Below, one piece after another: positions 1 to 8,445 of a stretch of DNA of 36,033 bases. Each line of letters opens with the position of its first letter. Position 1 is the stretch's first letter. Where the stretch lies: assembly GCA_019239895.1 (NCBI GenBank), contig JAFAZH010000028.1, forward strand, positions 1 through 36,033. Direction: 5' to 3'. This DNA is from Abditibacteriaceae bacterium (lineage in GTDB: Bacteria; Armatimonadota; Abditibacteriia; Abditibacteriales; Abditibacteriaceae). Under the pieces are notes generated by a model. The model worked only from the letters and a program-made list of their open reading frames with translations, ran no database searches and had not been told where the DNA came from. A program made the position numbers and the translations under genes.

Positions 1-1
1 G

Positions 2-652
2 CTCTTAGAAAATATCTTCCGCTCCGTCAACATTGCCCTGGTCAATGAGATGGCGATGCTCTGCGACCGCATGAACATTGACATCTGGGAAGTCATTGAC
101 GCTGCCGCAACCAAACCTTATGGCTTTACCAAGTTCTCGCCAGGGCCGGGCTTAGGCGGGCACTGCATCCCGATTGACCCCTTTTATCTGAGTTGGAAAG
201 CCCGCCAGTATAACTTCCAGACCAACTTTATCGAACTGGCCGGAGAAGTGAACCGCGCTATGCCGCGTTATGTCGTAGATAAAATCACGCGCGCCCTCAA
301 TGATGAAAGCAAAGCGGTGCGTGGTTCACGCATTGGGGTGCTTGGCATGAGCTACAAGCCCGATGTGGGGGATGCACGGGAATCACCCTCGTTATGTGTG
401 GCGGAACTGCTGCACAGTTTGGGCGCAGAGATCATCTACAATGATCCGCATGTGCCCAGCATAAGGCTGCATGGCGAAACCATCACCTCACAACCCTTAG
501 AGCAAGTCTTAGCGGCTGACTGTGTCGCGCTGCTGACCAACCACAGCAATTACAACTACCAAGAAATTGCTCAAAAGGCGCACTTAGTCGTAGACACACG
601 TAACGCCTTCAAAGCCGTTCAAGACTCTCAAGCCCGCATTATTAAATTGTAG
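2..652 (+). CDS. Nucleotide-sugar dehydrogenase (UDP-glucose/GDP-mannose dehydrogenase family), 3' part
   Basis: The gene enters the window from upstream: the frame is open from base 2 and already reads family sequence (LLENIFRSVNIALVNE) before the first internal ATG at 50, so that ATG is not the start. The family oxidises the C6 hydroxyl of a UDP- or GDP-hexose to a carboxylate using two NAD+, giving uronic-acid sugars for surface polysaccharides. The visible part holds the middle domain with the catalytic cysteine in GGHCIPIDP (Cys codon at 164-166), then the C-terminal NAD-sugar binding domain with GVLGMSYKPDVGDARESPS. The LLENIFR...GGHCIPIDPFYL pattern resembles WbpA/WecC-type UDP-N-acetylhexosamine dehydrogenases more than plain UDP-glucose dehydrogenase, but the substrate cannot be fixed. 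The N-terminal Rossmann domain lies outside the window. Confidence 0.93.
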   Translation, partial: LLENIFRSVNIALVNEMAMLCDRMNIDIWEVIDAAATKPYGFTKFSPGPGLGGHCIPIDPFYLSWKARQYNFQTNFIELAGEVNRAMPRYVVDKITRALNDESKAVRGSRIGVLGMSYKPDVGDARESPSLCVAELLHSLGAEIIYNDPHVPSIRLHGETITSQPLEQVLAADCVALLTNHSNYNYQEIAQKAHLVVDTRNAFKAVQDSQARIIKL

Positions 653-769
653 ATAGACTGACTCAAGTTTAGACGGGACAGGTGCGAGCGAGACGAACGG
701 GCATTATGTTTTGCCTTATACCTGATTCTTCTCTTTGCATCTCAGAATCCTAACTATAGAAGGCTCTGC

Positions 770-1390
770 ATTATCCACGTTATCGTCTGTGACTTAGGTA
801 AGGTTTTACTCCCTTTTGACGAGCAGCGATTATGGGATGCCTTAAACCCTCACTTCCGCTTGGCTCCGCAGGAGGCGCGAGCGGTCGCGCAGTCCTTGGC
901 CCAAGCAACAGGATTTGGGGTGGGTGCCGTGAATGGGGTAGAGTATCATCGGCAGCTCCAGGCAGCGACGGGATTAAGCCTCAGTTATGACGATTTCTGC
1001 TTCGCCTGGAATAATATTTTCTGGGCGGATGAGGCAGTACTCAAATTGGTGGTTGCCGCTCCTGTCGAAAAGCGCTACTTGCTCTCTAATACCAATGAAA
1101 TTCACTGGCGCTTTATTCAAACGCATTTCCCGCATCTGTTACAACCCTTCGATAAGGTTGTAGTTTCTCATGAAATAGGCTTAGAGAAGCCCGACCCAGC
1201 TATTTACCAGTGGGTCATCCGCGATAGTGGCTATTCCGCCAGTCAACACTTGTTTATTGATGACATCCAAAGCAACATTGAAGGCGCTCAAGCCGTTGGC
1301 ATGGATACAATTCTCTACACAAACGCGGCTGAACTGTGGCATCAATTTGCCGTGCGGGGATTGACCACTGAAAAGTCCACCTTTTCCTGA
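770..1390 (+). CDS. HAD-superfamily phosphatase, YihX-like
   Basis: A HAD hydrolase of subfamily IA, closest in motif layout to YihX (alpha-D-glucose-1-phosphate phosphatase). All four motifs are visible: motif I VCDLGKVLLPFD (nucleophile Asp near residue 8), motif II LLSNTNEIHW, motif III lysine in GLEKPDPAIYQ, and motif IV LFIDDIQSNIEGAQAVGM. The second motif I Asp is Gly, as in YihX. The start is odd. The first ATG/GTG/TTG in frame is the TTG at 860, which would remove motif I. The frame is open back to 662 with no ATG or GTG there. The ATT at 770 follows AGAAGG (758-763) at good spacing and gives a normal 206-residue protein, so I prefer it. The gene sits between two nucleotide-sugar genes, so a sugar-phosphate substrate is plausible but inferred. 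Confidence 0.8.
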   Translation: MIHVIVCDLGKVLLPFDEQRLWDALNPHFRLAPQEARAVAQSLAQATGFGVGAVNGVEYHRQLQAATGLSLSYDDFCFAWNNIFWADEAVLKLVVAAPVEKRYLLSNTNEIHWRFIQTHFPHLLQPFDKVVVSHEIGLEKPDPAIYQWVIRDSGYSASQHLFIDDIQSNIEGAQAVGMDTILYTNAAELWHQFAVRGLTTEKSTFS

Positions 1391-1528
1391 AAGAGAGTAC
1401 CCGTTAAAGACACGCTAGCTGGAAGGCAGAGGCCATGTAGTGTATTTTGACTTTGCCATTCAGCGGGTCAAAGCTCTCCCTTCCTCCCCTAAACTCAACT
1501 GCTAAAATTTATTAGACGTTGTTTTGCC

Positions 1529-1534
1529 TATACT
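1529..1534 (+). promoter_or_regulatory. -10-like hexamer just upstream of the fkp start
   Basis: TATACT ends 9 nt before the ATG at 1544, and no Shine-Dalgarno is visible in that gap. A transcript starting at the usual distance from this box would begin at or next to the start codon, so the mRNA may be leaderless. No convincing -35 box is seen. Confidence 0.35.
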
Positions 1535-1543
1535 ACTGCTGAC

Positions 1544-4500
1544 ATGTTAACTCGATCCCATGCTTTTGACATTATCGTGATCACAGCAGCCAATGAGGCC
1601 CAGGCCAGTAGCTATCGGGCACAGTTGGAGGCGCGCGTGCGACAGGGTCTTTTGCGCGAGGGCACACTTTGGCGCGTCGTCACCGATCCGGGTGGACGCC
1701 GGGTTGGATCCGGCAGCAGTACCTTGGCAGTTTTATCTCAATTGGCCGATACGGTTTGCCAGGACGGGGGTGATTTCACAGAGCGCTTCAGCCAGCATCG
1801 GATCTTGATTGCCCATTCGGGTGGCGATGCGAGGCGTATTCCAGCCTACGCGCCACAGGGGAAAATCTTTATGCCGCTTCCTTGTGATGTGCCACCCACT
1901 GGCCAGCCGCCCTGGCAGCGCCATCCCGCCGCTCTTTTTGACTTAATTTTGCAAACGCTCTCCAAGCTGCCCACTGCTCCAGAAGGCGAAATCATCATCT
2001 GCGCGGGTGATGTACTTTTGACGTTCAATTCTGAAGAAACCAACTTACACACGCCTGGGGGCATCACAGGACTAGGTTTTGCCGTGCCCCCAGATGTCGG
2101 CGAGCAGCATGGTGTTTATGTTGCTGCGACTCCCAGTCTGGGTGGCCCCGTGCTTGATTTTCTACAAAAGCCCAGCCGGAGCGAGATACTGGCAGAGGGG
2201 GCCATTGATCCCAGCGGACGCGTGCTGATCGACACCGGTGTTTTCTGCATCGCGCCAGCAGCAGCCGAGGCTCTGCTCCATGCCGCTGGCATTGGACTTA
2301 AGGGCAGCCGCGTGGTCATGAATGCAGGTCTGCAACGGGACTTGATGGAGTCGCGCGTGAGTCTCGTTGATCTTTATCGAGAAGTTGCGTTAGCCTTACC
2401 TGCTGCCATGAGCCGGGAGCGTTACCTATCCAACCTGAGCCCCACCAACAGTACACGAAGCGCACAAAAGAGCTTCGGCCAATTTTTTGATCGCCTCCAC
2501 GACACTGCCCTACCCTTTAACGTAGTGGCTGTGCCCGATGGCGAGTTTTTCCATATTGGCACCACGCGTGAGTTGCTGACCAAGTTTACAGAACCCAGCC
2601 GCACGGCCAGAGCCTTCCATTTTGAGAATGGCTATCGCAGTCATAATCTCTCTAAGTTGACGATGCCAGGCCCAGCGTCTCACCTCCTGGCAGCCAATCC
2701 CTTGGCGGCCAATCTTGCAACCGTACCAGGGAAAAAACCGCAGACACAAAACGTGGCTAAAAGGCAGGACGTGGTTAATGTTAATGGTCTCACGCTGTTT
2801 AATGCGGTCACGGATTTTGAGCATTTGCAGGTACATGGTCTCAGTTATATTGAAAATACCGTACTCTCGTCACAAAATGCTGCATCACAAAATGTTGAAT
2901 CCACTGTAGAACTAGGCGGTGATAACGTATTGGTTGGCTTATGGGATGCCACAGCGCTGCTGGCGCATAGAAGTAGCCTGCCACGAGGTATTGGCTTCAC
3001 TGTCTGGCCCGTCCGCTCACCAATCGTTAATGGGCAAGAGGACAGTCGCCAGCAAGTCCCTCCAACAATTGAAGTGCCCATTGTTTTTGGGGTGCAAGAT
3101 GACAATAAAGGGACCTATGAGAGCGGGCTGTGCCGCCTGCTCAACCAGCCTATCGAACTCCTGATTAAGGCTGGTATTGCCCCAGAGGTTCTGTGGCCCA
3201 CTGAGGAAGAGCGCTCGATCTGGACGGCCAAAATTTGGTGTTCCGGGCAAGCTGGATGGGATACGATAGAGTTGCTTTTGAATATTTTCACTGAGCCACT
3301 CGAACACCCGGAATCACCCGAACACTCGGAGTCGCCCCAACACCTGCGGCAACCCGTCCTAGGGCCACCCGTCGCATCCCTTGCTAAGGGCACGCGCAAA
3401 CAACAACATCAACGTCTAAAACAATGGCGTGCCCAGCAGCGTTGGAGTCTCAGTGATTTGTTGCCCTTAGTTGACCACACCGTGGACTTGCTTCGCCGCC
3501 ATCAAATGGCAGCTACTTATTATCACCAGCAGGTCTTAGCACTCCTCTTAGATTATCCTAACTTGGCCGTTGTAGATATTCTAGCGCAGGTGACGGACGT
3601 TGATAATCAAGGGGAAGCCGCCGCCGAACTACTCAATGCACTGCTCCGGCAATGGGAAACCTATACACGGCAAGCTGATCAGGGGAGGCAGGGCCAGGAG
3701 ATAAGCGTGCCACCGCTAACTCAAGCGCGCATCCAGCGGGCCGCCGGAGTTTTAGCAGAAATCGTCGAGAACGGTGCAAAAATTAAAGCAGAGGAAGCTA
3801 ACCTAATACAAGGCAATACTACTCAATCTGCTAAAAGAACTACATCTCGCAAGGAGGTGCCAGGCACGAAGGCCAAGAAGGACGCAGGTAGCAAAAACGG
3901 CAAGCGCGTGACACCACTTCTCCAAACCATAAGCGGAGTCAGCAGCCTTAGTGCTAACCAAAACCCTTTACCCAAGGCAGGAGAGTTTAACCAGGCCGCG
4001 TTGAGTGCTGTCGCTAATGCCTTGGAAAGCACACTCGAACTTCGGCATGACCCCCGTCCCGCAAGGATTCTACACGACCAGGCGGTCTGGGTCACTGCCC
4101 CAGCGCGGATTGACTTTGCAGGGGGTTGGTCGGATACACCACCAATCTGCTTAGAACAAGGGGGAGTCGTGCTCAATGCAGCGATCACGATTAATCAGCA
4201 ATACCCGATTCAAGTAGTCGCCAAACTCAACGAAGAACGCTGCATCCGCTTAACCAGTATTGATTTAGGTCAGCGCGAGATTTATAGAGAAGCCGCCGCA
4301 ATCAATGGCCCACCCGACCTAAACCATTGGAGCAGCTTAGCCAAGATGGCCCTCGTTCTAGCAGGCATTGTCCCGGCTCGACCATCATCGTTTCCTCTTG
4401 GCACCAGCAAAAAGACCCTATCTTTGGATCACTGGCTGGATGTGCTGGGGGGCGGCTTGGATTTGACCTTATTTAGTGGGCTGCCCAAAGGCAGTGGCAT

Positions 4501-5209
4501 GGGCACCAGCAGCATTTTAGGGGCCGCCGTCCTGGCTTGTCTGGCGCGGGTGTTAGGCCAGGAACTTACCCACTCCGAATTGATTGCCCAGACTAGTCTG
4601 TTGGAACAGAGAATGACAAGCGGTGGGGGGTGGCAAGATCAGGTGGGCGGGATTGTCGCCGGGGTCAAGCTAATTCGCACCCAACCGGGCATGGCTCAAA
4701 TCCCAGCCTTACAGTGGACCGTTTTTGGTGGTGTCGGGCCAACTTCTAACGTCCTCCAGCGGCGAATTCTACTCTACTTTACTGGCCAGAAGCGATTGGC
4801 CGCTAATATTTTGCAAAATGTTTTAGGCCGTTATCTCGCCCGCGAACCAGCCGTATTACAGATCATAAACCGGCTCAAAGCCGGTGCCGAAATGGCCAAA
4901 CAGTCGTTGGAGGCCAATGACCTTGCCACTTTTGCCCAATGCGTGGACGAGTATTGGGAGCTTAAAAAGGCCCTTGATCCTGGCACCACCAACGAGGCTA
5001 TTGAGGCCATTATAAAGCAAGTCCAACCTTATACCGTAGCGAACCTCCTCTGTGGCGCGGGTGGCGGTGGCTTTATGCTATTAATGGCGCGGGATGAAGA
5101 GGCCACGCACCAAATCCGGCAGGTGCTTCAACACGCCCCCCCTAATCCACAGGCCCGTTTCTTTGACTTTGCGGTGGACCCTCAAGGCTTAGGTGTTAGT
5201 GTGCTTTAG
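1544..5209 (+). CDS. fkp: Bifunctional L-fucokinase / L-fucose-1-phosphate guanylyltransferase (Fkp type)
   Basis: This enzyme phosphorylates free L-fucose at C1 with ATP and couples the product to GTP, giving GDP-L-fucose for glycan synthesis (salvage route, cytoplasmic). The N-terminal half is the guanylyltransferase domain: TDPGGRRVGSGSST near residues 47-60, then a beta-helix-like stretch (VHGLSYIENTVL, VELGGDNVLVGL). The C-terminal 370 residues are a GHMP kinase with APARIDFAGGWSDTPP near residue 850, the ATP loop GSGMGTSS near 982, and GGGWQDQVGG near 1026. At 1221 residues it is much longer than bacterial Fkp (about 950) and plant FKGP (about 1060). Extra length includes a Pro/Glu/His-rich stretch near 586-600 and a Lys/Ser/Thr-rich linker near 745-820. 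There is no SD. The adjoining dehydrogenase and HAD phosphatase suggest a nucleotide-sugar neighbourhood. Confidence 0.92.
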   Translation: MLTRSHAFDIIVITAANEAQASSYRAQLEARVRQGLLREGTLWRVVTDPGGRRVGSGSSTLAVLSQLADTVCQDGGDFTERFSQHRILIAHSGGDARRIPAYAPQGKIFMPLPCDVPPTGQPPWQRHPAALFDLILQTLSKLPTAPEGEIIICAGDVLLTFNSEETNLHTPGGITGLGFAVPPDVGEQHGVYVAATPSLGGPVLDFLQKPSRSEILAEGAIDPSGRVLIDTGVFCIAPAAAEALLHAAGIGLKGSRVVMNAGLQRDLMESRVSLVDLYREVALALPAAMSRERYLSNLSPTNSTRSAQKSFGQFFDRLHDTALPFNVVAVPDGEFFHIGTTRELLTKFTEPSRTARAFHFENGYRSHNLSKLTMPGPASHLLAANPLAANLATVPGKKPQTQNVAKRQDVVNVNGLTLFNAVTDFEHLQVHGLSYIENTVLSSQNAASQNVESTVELGGDNVLVGLWDATALLAHRSSLPRGIGFTVWPVRSPIVNGQEDSRQQVPPTIEVPIVFGVQDDNKGTYESGLCRLLNQPIELLIKAGIAPEVLWPTEEERSIWTAKIWCSGQAGWDTIELLLNIFTEPLEHPESPEHSESPQHLRQPVLGPPVASLAKGTRKQQHQRLKQWRAQQRWSLSDLLPLVDHTVDLLRRHQMAATYYHQQVLALLLDYPNLAVVDILAQVTDVDNQGEAAAELLNALLRQWETYTRQADQGRQGQEISVPPLTQARIQRAAGVLAEIVENGAKIKAEEANLIQGNTTQSAKRTTSRKEVPGTKAKKDAGSKNGKRVTPLLQTISGVSSLSANQNPLPKAGEFNQAALSAVANALESTLELRHDPRPARILHDQAVWVTAPARIDFAGGWSDTPPICLEQGGVVLNAAITINQQYPIQVVAKLNEERCIRLTSIDLGQREIYREAAAINGPPDLNHWSSLAKMALVLAGIVPARPSSFPLGTSKKTLSLDHWLDVLGGGLDLTLFSGLPKGSGMGTSSILGAAVLACLARVLGQELTHSELIAQTSLLEQRMTSGGGWQDQVGGIVAGVKLIRTQPGMAQIPALQWTVFGGVGPTSNVLQRRILLYFTGQKRLAANILQNVLGRYLAREPAVLQIINRLKAGAEMAKQSLEANDLATFAQCVDEYWELKKALDPGTTNEAIEAIIKQVQPYTVANLLCGAGGGGFMLLMARDEEATHQIRQVLQHAPPNPQARFFDFAVDPQGLGVSVL

Positions 5210-5261
5210 CCGCTAAATTATCATACCAAAACGGAAACCAACCAACTAAACGGAGCCAGGC

Positions 5262-5531
5262 ATGTTGGCCACAGCCCAGCAATCGCGTCCGAGCTTGAGT
5301 TACATCTCCTCCATAAGAGAAATTGTAGGACTCACGCAACGCTTTACTCAAAAACATCACCTAAACAGATCACTTATGGCTGTGCCAGACCAAAATTGTT
5401 GTCACGCCAGCAGTGCCTTGGGTTGTAGGCATGGACGGGAATTGAGTAGCTTAGAATGCCTTCTGCCGTTGGTGGTAGGTTTCCTGCAAACGCAAGAACT
5501 CAAGGTTAAATGCGGGCTTCAACCAAAGTGA
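5262..5531 (+). other. Unassigned small ORF in the 422-bp gap after fkp
   Basis: The gap 5210-5631 holds one ORF of 89 codons preceded by GGAG at 5251-5254. The product has no motif, signal peptide or repeat I recognise, and its Ser/Leu/Cys composition is not distinctive. The opposite strand of the same stretch can be read as a short peptide (LKPAFNLEFLRLQETYHQRQ), which looks somewhat protein-like, so this could instead be the remains of an old mobile element. The ORF ends right before the hairpin at 5536-5573. I think it is more likely non-coding than coding. Confidence 0.2.
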
Positions 5532-5535
5532 AATG

Positions 5536-5573
5536 CGCTTCAGGAGGAGCAATTACCTTCTCCTCCTGAAGCG
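5536..5573. terminator. Perfect 14-bp stem hairpin between convergent genes
   Basis: Arms at 5536-5549 and 5560-5573 are perfectly complementary with a 10-nt loop. The hairpin lies between plus-strand fkp (or the small ORF after it) and the minus-strand glycosyltransferase, where a bidirectional terminator is expected. Neither side has a T-run, so it is not a classical intrinsic terminator; it may stabilise 3' ends or be a small palindromic repeat. Confidence 0.45.
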
Positions 5574-5631
5574 GCGTGGGCAGACAACTGCGTTGGTCTT
5601 GTCTTAGAAAGGGCTTCATTTTAAAAGGAGC

Positions 5632-6402
5632 TTAGTCTAAAAAGCGGTACTTGGTAATCGCCCAGAAAGCTGCGAAAGCATCCTTCAAGCCAATTTTCTT
5701 TCCTTCCGTATAATCGCGCCCACTATAAGAGACTGGCACTTCATAGATGCGGTAGCCTCTACCTGCTACCTTGGCCGTGACTTCGGGTTCAAAGTCAAAG
5801 CGGTTGCAGCGCAGGCGCACTGACTGAATGACTTCGCGCCGAAACACCTTGTAGCAGACTTCCATATCGGTCAAGTTGAGATTCGTCATCACGTTGGAAT
5901 AAGTGGTGAGCAGGCTATTGGCCACGCGATGCCAGAAAAAGCACACCCGGTGTGGCCCCCCCAAAAAACGCGATCCAAAGACTACGTCGGCTCGACCATC
6001 AAGTAAAGGCTCTAGGAGCCGATGATATTCACGGGGATCATATTCCAGGTCCGCGTCCTGAATCAGGATGTAGTCGCCGGTGGCATGGGTGATAGCAGTG
6101 CGAATCGCCGCGCCTTTACCACGATTGCGTTTATGAAAGAAGATTTTTACATCCGAGAACTTGCCAGCGATCTCTTCCCGCAAGATCTGGCGCGTGCCAT
6201 CTTGAGAACCATCGTCCACAATCACGATTTCCTTAGGAATATCAACCTCACGCACACGGGCGATAATTTCTTGGATTGTCGCCTCCTCATTGTAGACCGG
6301 CATGACGACCGACAACAAAAACGGCTGGGGGCTGATTCTTTGCTGGGACGCAGCACTCAGTTGGACTGGCTCTTGGCTGCTTGCTGAGGGGTTGCTTGCC
6401 AT
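5632..6402 (-). CDS. Family 2 glycosyltransferase, DPM1/dolichol-phosphate-mannose-synthase-like
   Basis: A soluble GT-A fold glycosyltransferase of about 256 residues. It begins with a short Ser/Gln-rich tail, then the GT2 core: SVVMPVYNEEATIQ near 31-44, IVDDGSQDGT at 61-70, NRGKGAAIR near 93-101, and the metal-binding QDADLEYDP at 115-123. The C-terminal part (MEVCYKVFRREV, FDFEPEVTAKVAGRGYRIYEVPVSY) matches the DPM1-like branch, whose members usually move a sugar from a nucleotide donor to a polyprenyl phosphate. No membrane segment is present, unlike the GtrB-like enzyme at 13318-14373. It stands alone on the minus strand, with a -10-like TAATTT 6 nt before the ATG and no SD. Donor and acceptor are unknown. 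Confidence 0.9.
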   Translation of the reverse strand: MASNPSASSQEPVQLSAASQQRISPQPFLLSVVMPVYNEEATIQEIIARVREVDIPKEIVIVDDGSQDGTRQILREEIAGKFSDVKIFFHKRNRGKGAAIRTAITHATGDYILIQDADLEYDPREYHRLLEPLLDGRADVVFGSRFLGGPHRVCFFWHRVANSLLTTYSNVMTNLNLTDMEVCYKVFRREVIQSVRLRCNRFDFEPEVTAKVAGRGYRIYEVPVSYSGRDYTEGKKIGLKDAFAAFWAITKYRFLD

Positions 6403-6408
6403 TGATTT

Positions 6409-6414
6409 AAATTA
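6409..6414 (-). promoter_or_regulatory. -10-like hexamer just upstream of the DPM1-like gene
   Basis: Read on the minus strand this is TAATTT, ending 6 nt before the ATG at 6402. With no SD in between, transcription from it would give a transcript starting at about the start codon. It is short and AT-rich, so chance occurrence is possible. Confidence 0.3.
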
Positions 6415-7054
6415 CTGGAGGATTTCGCCGCATTCCTACACTACCGCTGGATATGCACTTCAGCCGCATTGAGGCTGCAAAACTAAAACAGCCTGGTTAG
6501 AACAACCTGTAGCCAATTTCAAGAAGCCCAAGTCCTTCCTAACCAGCGTTTATACCCAAAGGGTTTACAAAGGAGATTGATTGCAGGGCGACCCGCCTAA
6601 CTTTCTCTGCGACTTCCTTTTGCGCCTGGTTTTTGCGCCTAGCCGAGGTTGGTAAGGGAAACTTACTGGTCACCGCGACACCAAGCGGGTGGAGAACCGC
6701 AATGGCCTGGCTGGTCCACTTATTTGGTTGAGCAACAAGTTCGAGCCGAGGCATACTTTTAGTTACAATCTTCCCCATTTTACACTGTCCCGCTGCCATT
6801 TCAATACAGGCAATAGCAGCCATTTAAAGGTCATTGAAATTTATAATCCCCTGTGAATCATTGCCTAGCTTCCCATATTAATAGACTGTCATGAGCTTAC
6901 TTGAAATGGAGATCGTGGTAAGCCGCTAATCCAACCTTGGTCTTCAAGCGCAATGCGGTTTATAGGAAGTTTACGCTATCACTGATTATATCATGAAGGA
7001 ATTCTGTAATTCTGCAAAGGGCGCTGGGTTCCCTCATGATAAATGAACTTATAG
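6415..7054. other. Long intergenic region without a convincing gene
   Basis: About 640 bp between two minus-strand genes. The only ORF of any size is a minus-strand frame at 6539-6823 (94 codons, ATG at 6823). It has no SD, no recognised motif and a mixed basic composition; I give it a low chance of being real. Near the nucleotidyltransferase end there is an imperfect inverted repeat (6989-7041, listed separately). No RNA gene or mobile element end was recognised. Confidence 0.5.
6989..7041 (-). terminator. Imperfect 13-bp inverted repeat downstream of the nucleotidyltransferase
   Basis: Arms at 6989-7001 and 7029-7041 match at 12 of 13 positions around a 27-nt spacer, beginning 14 bp beyond the stop codon of the minus-strand nucleotidyltransferase. 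It could fold in the 3' untranslated RNA. The long loop and lack of a T-run make it a weak terminator candidate. Confidence 0.25.
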
Positions 7055-8230
7055 CTATAAATCAGATTTATCGCTGAGGCGTGCTTCTGGCGATGTGTTA
7101 GCGGGAGGCTTGAACGATTTAATTTGATGGAGAGTACGCTGGCAAAGATTGCTCACGCGCCATCCGTATGACATAAACTGCCAGGGTAACTTTGGCCCAT
7201 CATTAAAATCCTTGCGTAGCAAAACCGTGGCTTCAATTGGGCCTAACCACCGTGCTCGTAGAATATGTGGAAGTTGAGCAGGATTACGAAAAACTGTGGC
7301 GAAAGGCCGATCCAGTTGATGGTCATTTCCGTAGGGGCGTTGCCAAGCTTTTAAAACAGCAGGCACTATCCAGCGTGGCAAGTGCTGAGCACGCTTGGCC
7401 ACGGGGGTTGCTGCAACGTCCAATCCTAAGAGTTGATGCGCTAAACCAATGGCACAAGCAACCCAATCCGCTCTTCTTCTATTGCTTCCCAGGCAGCGTT
7501 GCCAATCAAAGTCGGGCGTCCGAGATTCGACCAGTGCCGCAATATCACAAAGCCAGAGAGGACGCCACGCGCCATGGCGCAAGAAATGCAGACAAACCAA
7601 ACGCAAATGATCTTCCGGGCTTAAGACACGCACCTCGACTGCTCCTAAGTCAATAGCTTGAGCATAACCGACAACTTCAGGCCAGGTAAAATCTGCCGGA
7701 TCATCTAAATCGGTCAACCCTCGATGCAATTCAATCAAAGAACTTTCCCAACTCAAAACGGTGCAGCCATCCGGGCTGGGAGGACAATCGAAAACCGCGC
7801 ACGCCTTATGGTATTGCCCTGGGCGAATACATAAGTCGAGATCACCATAGGGTCGCAATCCCTTTTCGGCATAATAGCGAGCATTGGACCAACCTTTAAT
7901 GAGGATAGGGTCAATATTAGCTGCGTGAAGCAAACTCCAAACCTTCTGAATTTGTGCTTCCTGCACCGCCGCCTGCAAAGTATGGAGCCGATACGCTTGG
8001 CGTAGTTCAAAGGCCGCAGGAGTCTCACGCAAGTGGGTCTTGCGGATGCGATTCCAGCCGAGGGCTCCAGCACCCGACCCCAATAATAAAGGGGCTATCT
8101 GGATTAGTTGTTCAGCAGAAAATTCTAAGGGAGGAGGACTCTTGCGCCATGCTCCAGTCAGGAGCGTGGCCAGGAATTGGCTGTGGTCTGAACTGGGGAA
8201 ACGATAGTCCTGATTCTCTGGCTGTCGCAT
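7055..8230 (-). CDS. Uncharacterised nucleotidyltransferase family protein (PF14907-like)
   Basis: A protein of about 391 residues with the layout of the NTP_transf_5 family: an N-terminal helical part, then ILIKGWSNARYY near 109-120, the metal-binding PYGDLDLCI at 128-135, and IELH at 166-169, followed by a helical C-terminal half (HLRLVCLHFLRHG, DIAALVESR). Members often sit in polysaccharide or peptide-modification loci and their reaction is mostly unknown. The frame stays open to a GTG at 8320, but those extra 30 residues do not look like family sequence and neither start has an SD, so I chose the ATG at 8230. The small zinc-ribbon ORF upstream runs in the same direction. Confidence 0.8.
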   Translation of the reverse strand: MRQPENQDYRFPSSDHSQFLATLLTGAWRKSPPPLEFSAEQLIQIAPLLLGSGAGALGWNRIRKTHLRETPAAFELRQAYRLHTLQAAVQEAQIQKVWSLLHAANIDPILIKGWSNARYYAEKGLRPYGDLDLCIRPGQYHKACAVFDCPPSPDGCTVLSWESSLIELHRGLTDLDDPADFTWPEVVGYAQAIDLGAVEVRVLSPEDHLRLVCLHFLRHGAWRPLWLCDIAALVESRTPDFDWQRCLGSNRRRADWVACAIGLAHQLLGLDVAATPVAKRAQHLPRWIVPAVLKAWQRPYGNDHQLDRPFATVFRNPAQLPHILRARWLGPIEATVLLRKDFNDGPKLPWQFMSYGWRVSNLCQRTLHQIKSFKPPANTSPEARLSDKSDL

Positions 8231-8445
8231 AGGATTAGATATGACATAGACCTCAAAGGCGGCTAGCCCCTCATCCAAAAGAATAACCGAAGCCTTAACC
8301 TGCCAGCAGGTGCCAGCCACAACAGTTATAAGGACCAGCGTTAAGAAGCAGTTCAGTCATAACTGCTGTAAAAAGTGGCAGGTGAATGTTTCCAATTAGG
8401 CCCTGTAATAAACAACAAGACGACAAGGCGGAAAAGAGGGCACAG

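Noticed and set aside
3823..4188. A 121-codon minus-strand ORF inside fkp
   Set aside because: It overlaps the linker and the start of the kinase domain, and the predicted peptide is low complexity.
7237..7656. A 139-codon plus-strand ORF inside the nucleotidyltransferase gene
   Set aside because: Antisense to a gene with family motifs; no features of its own.
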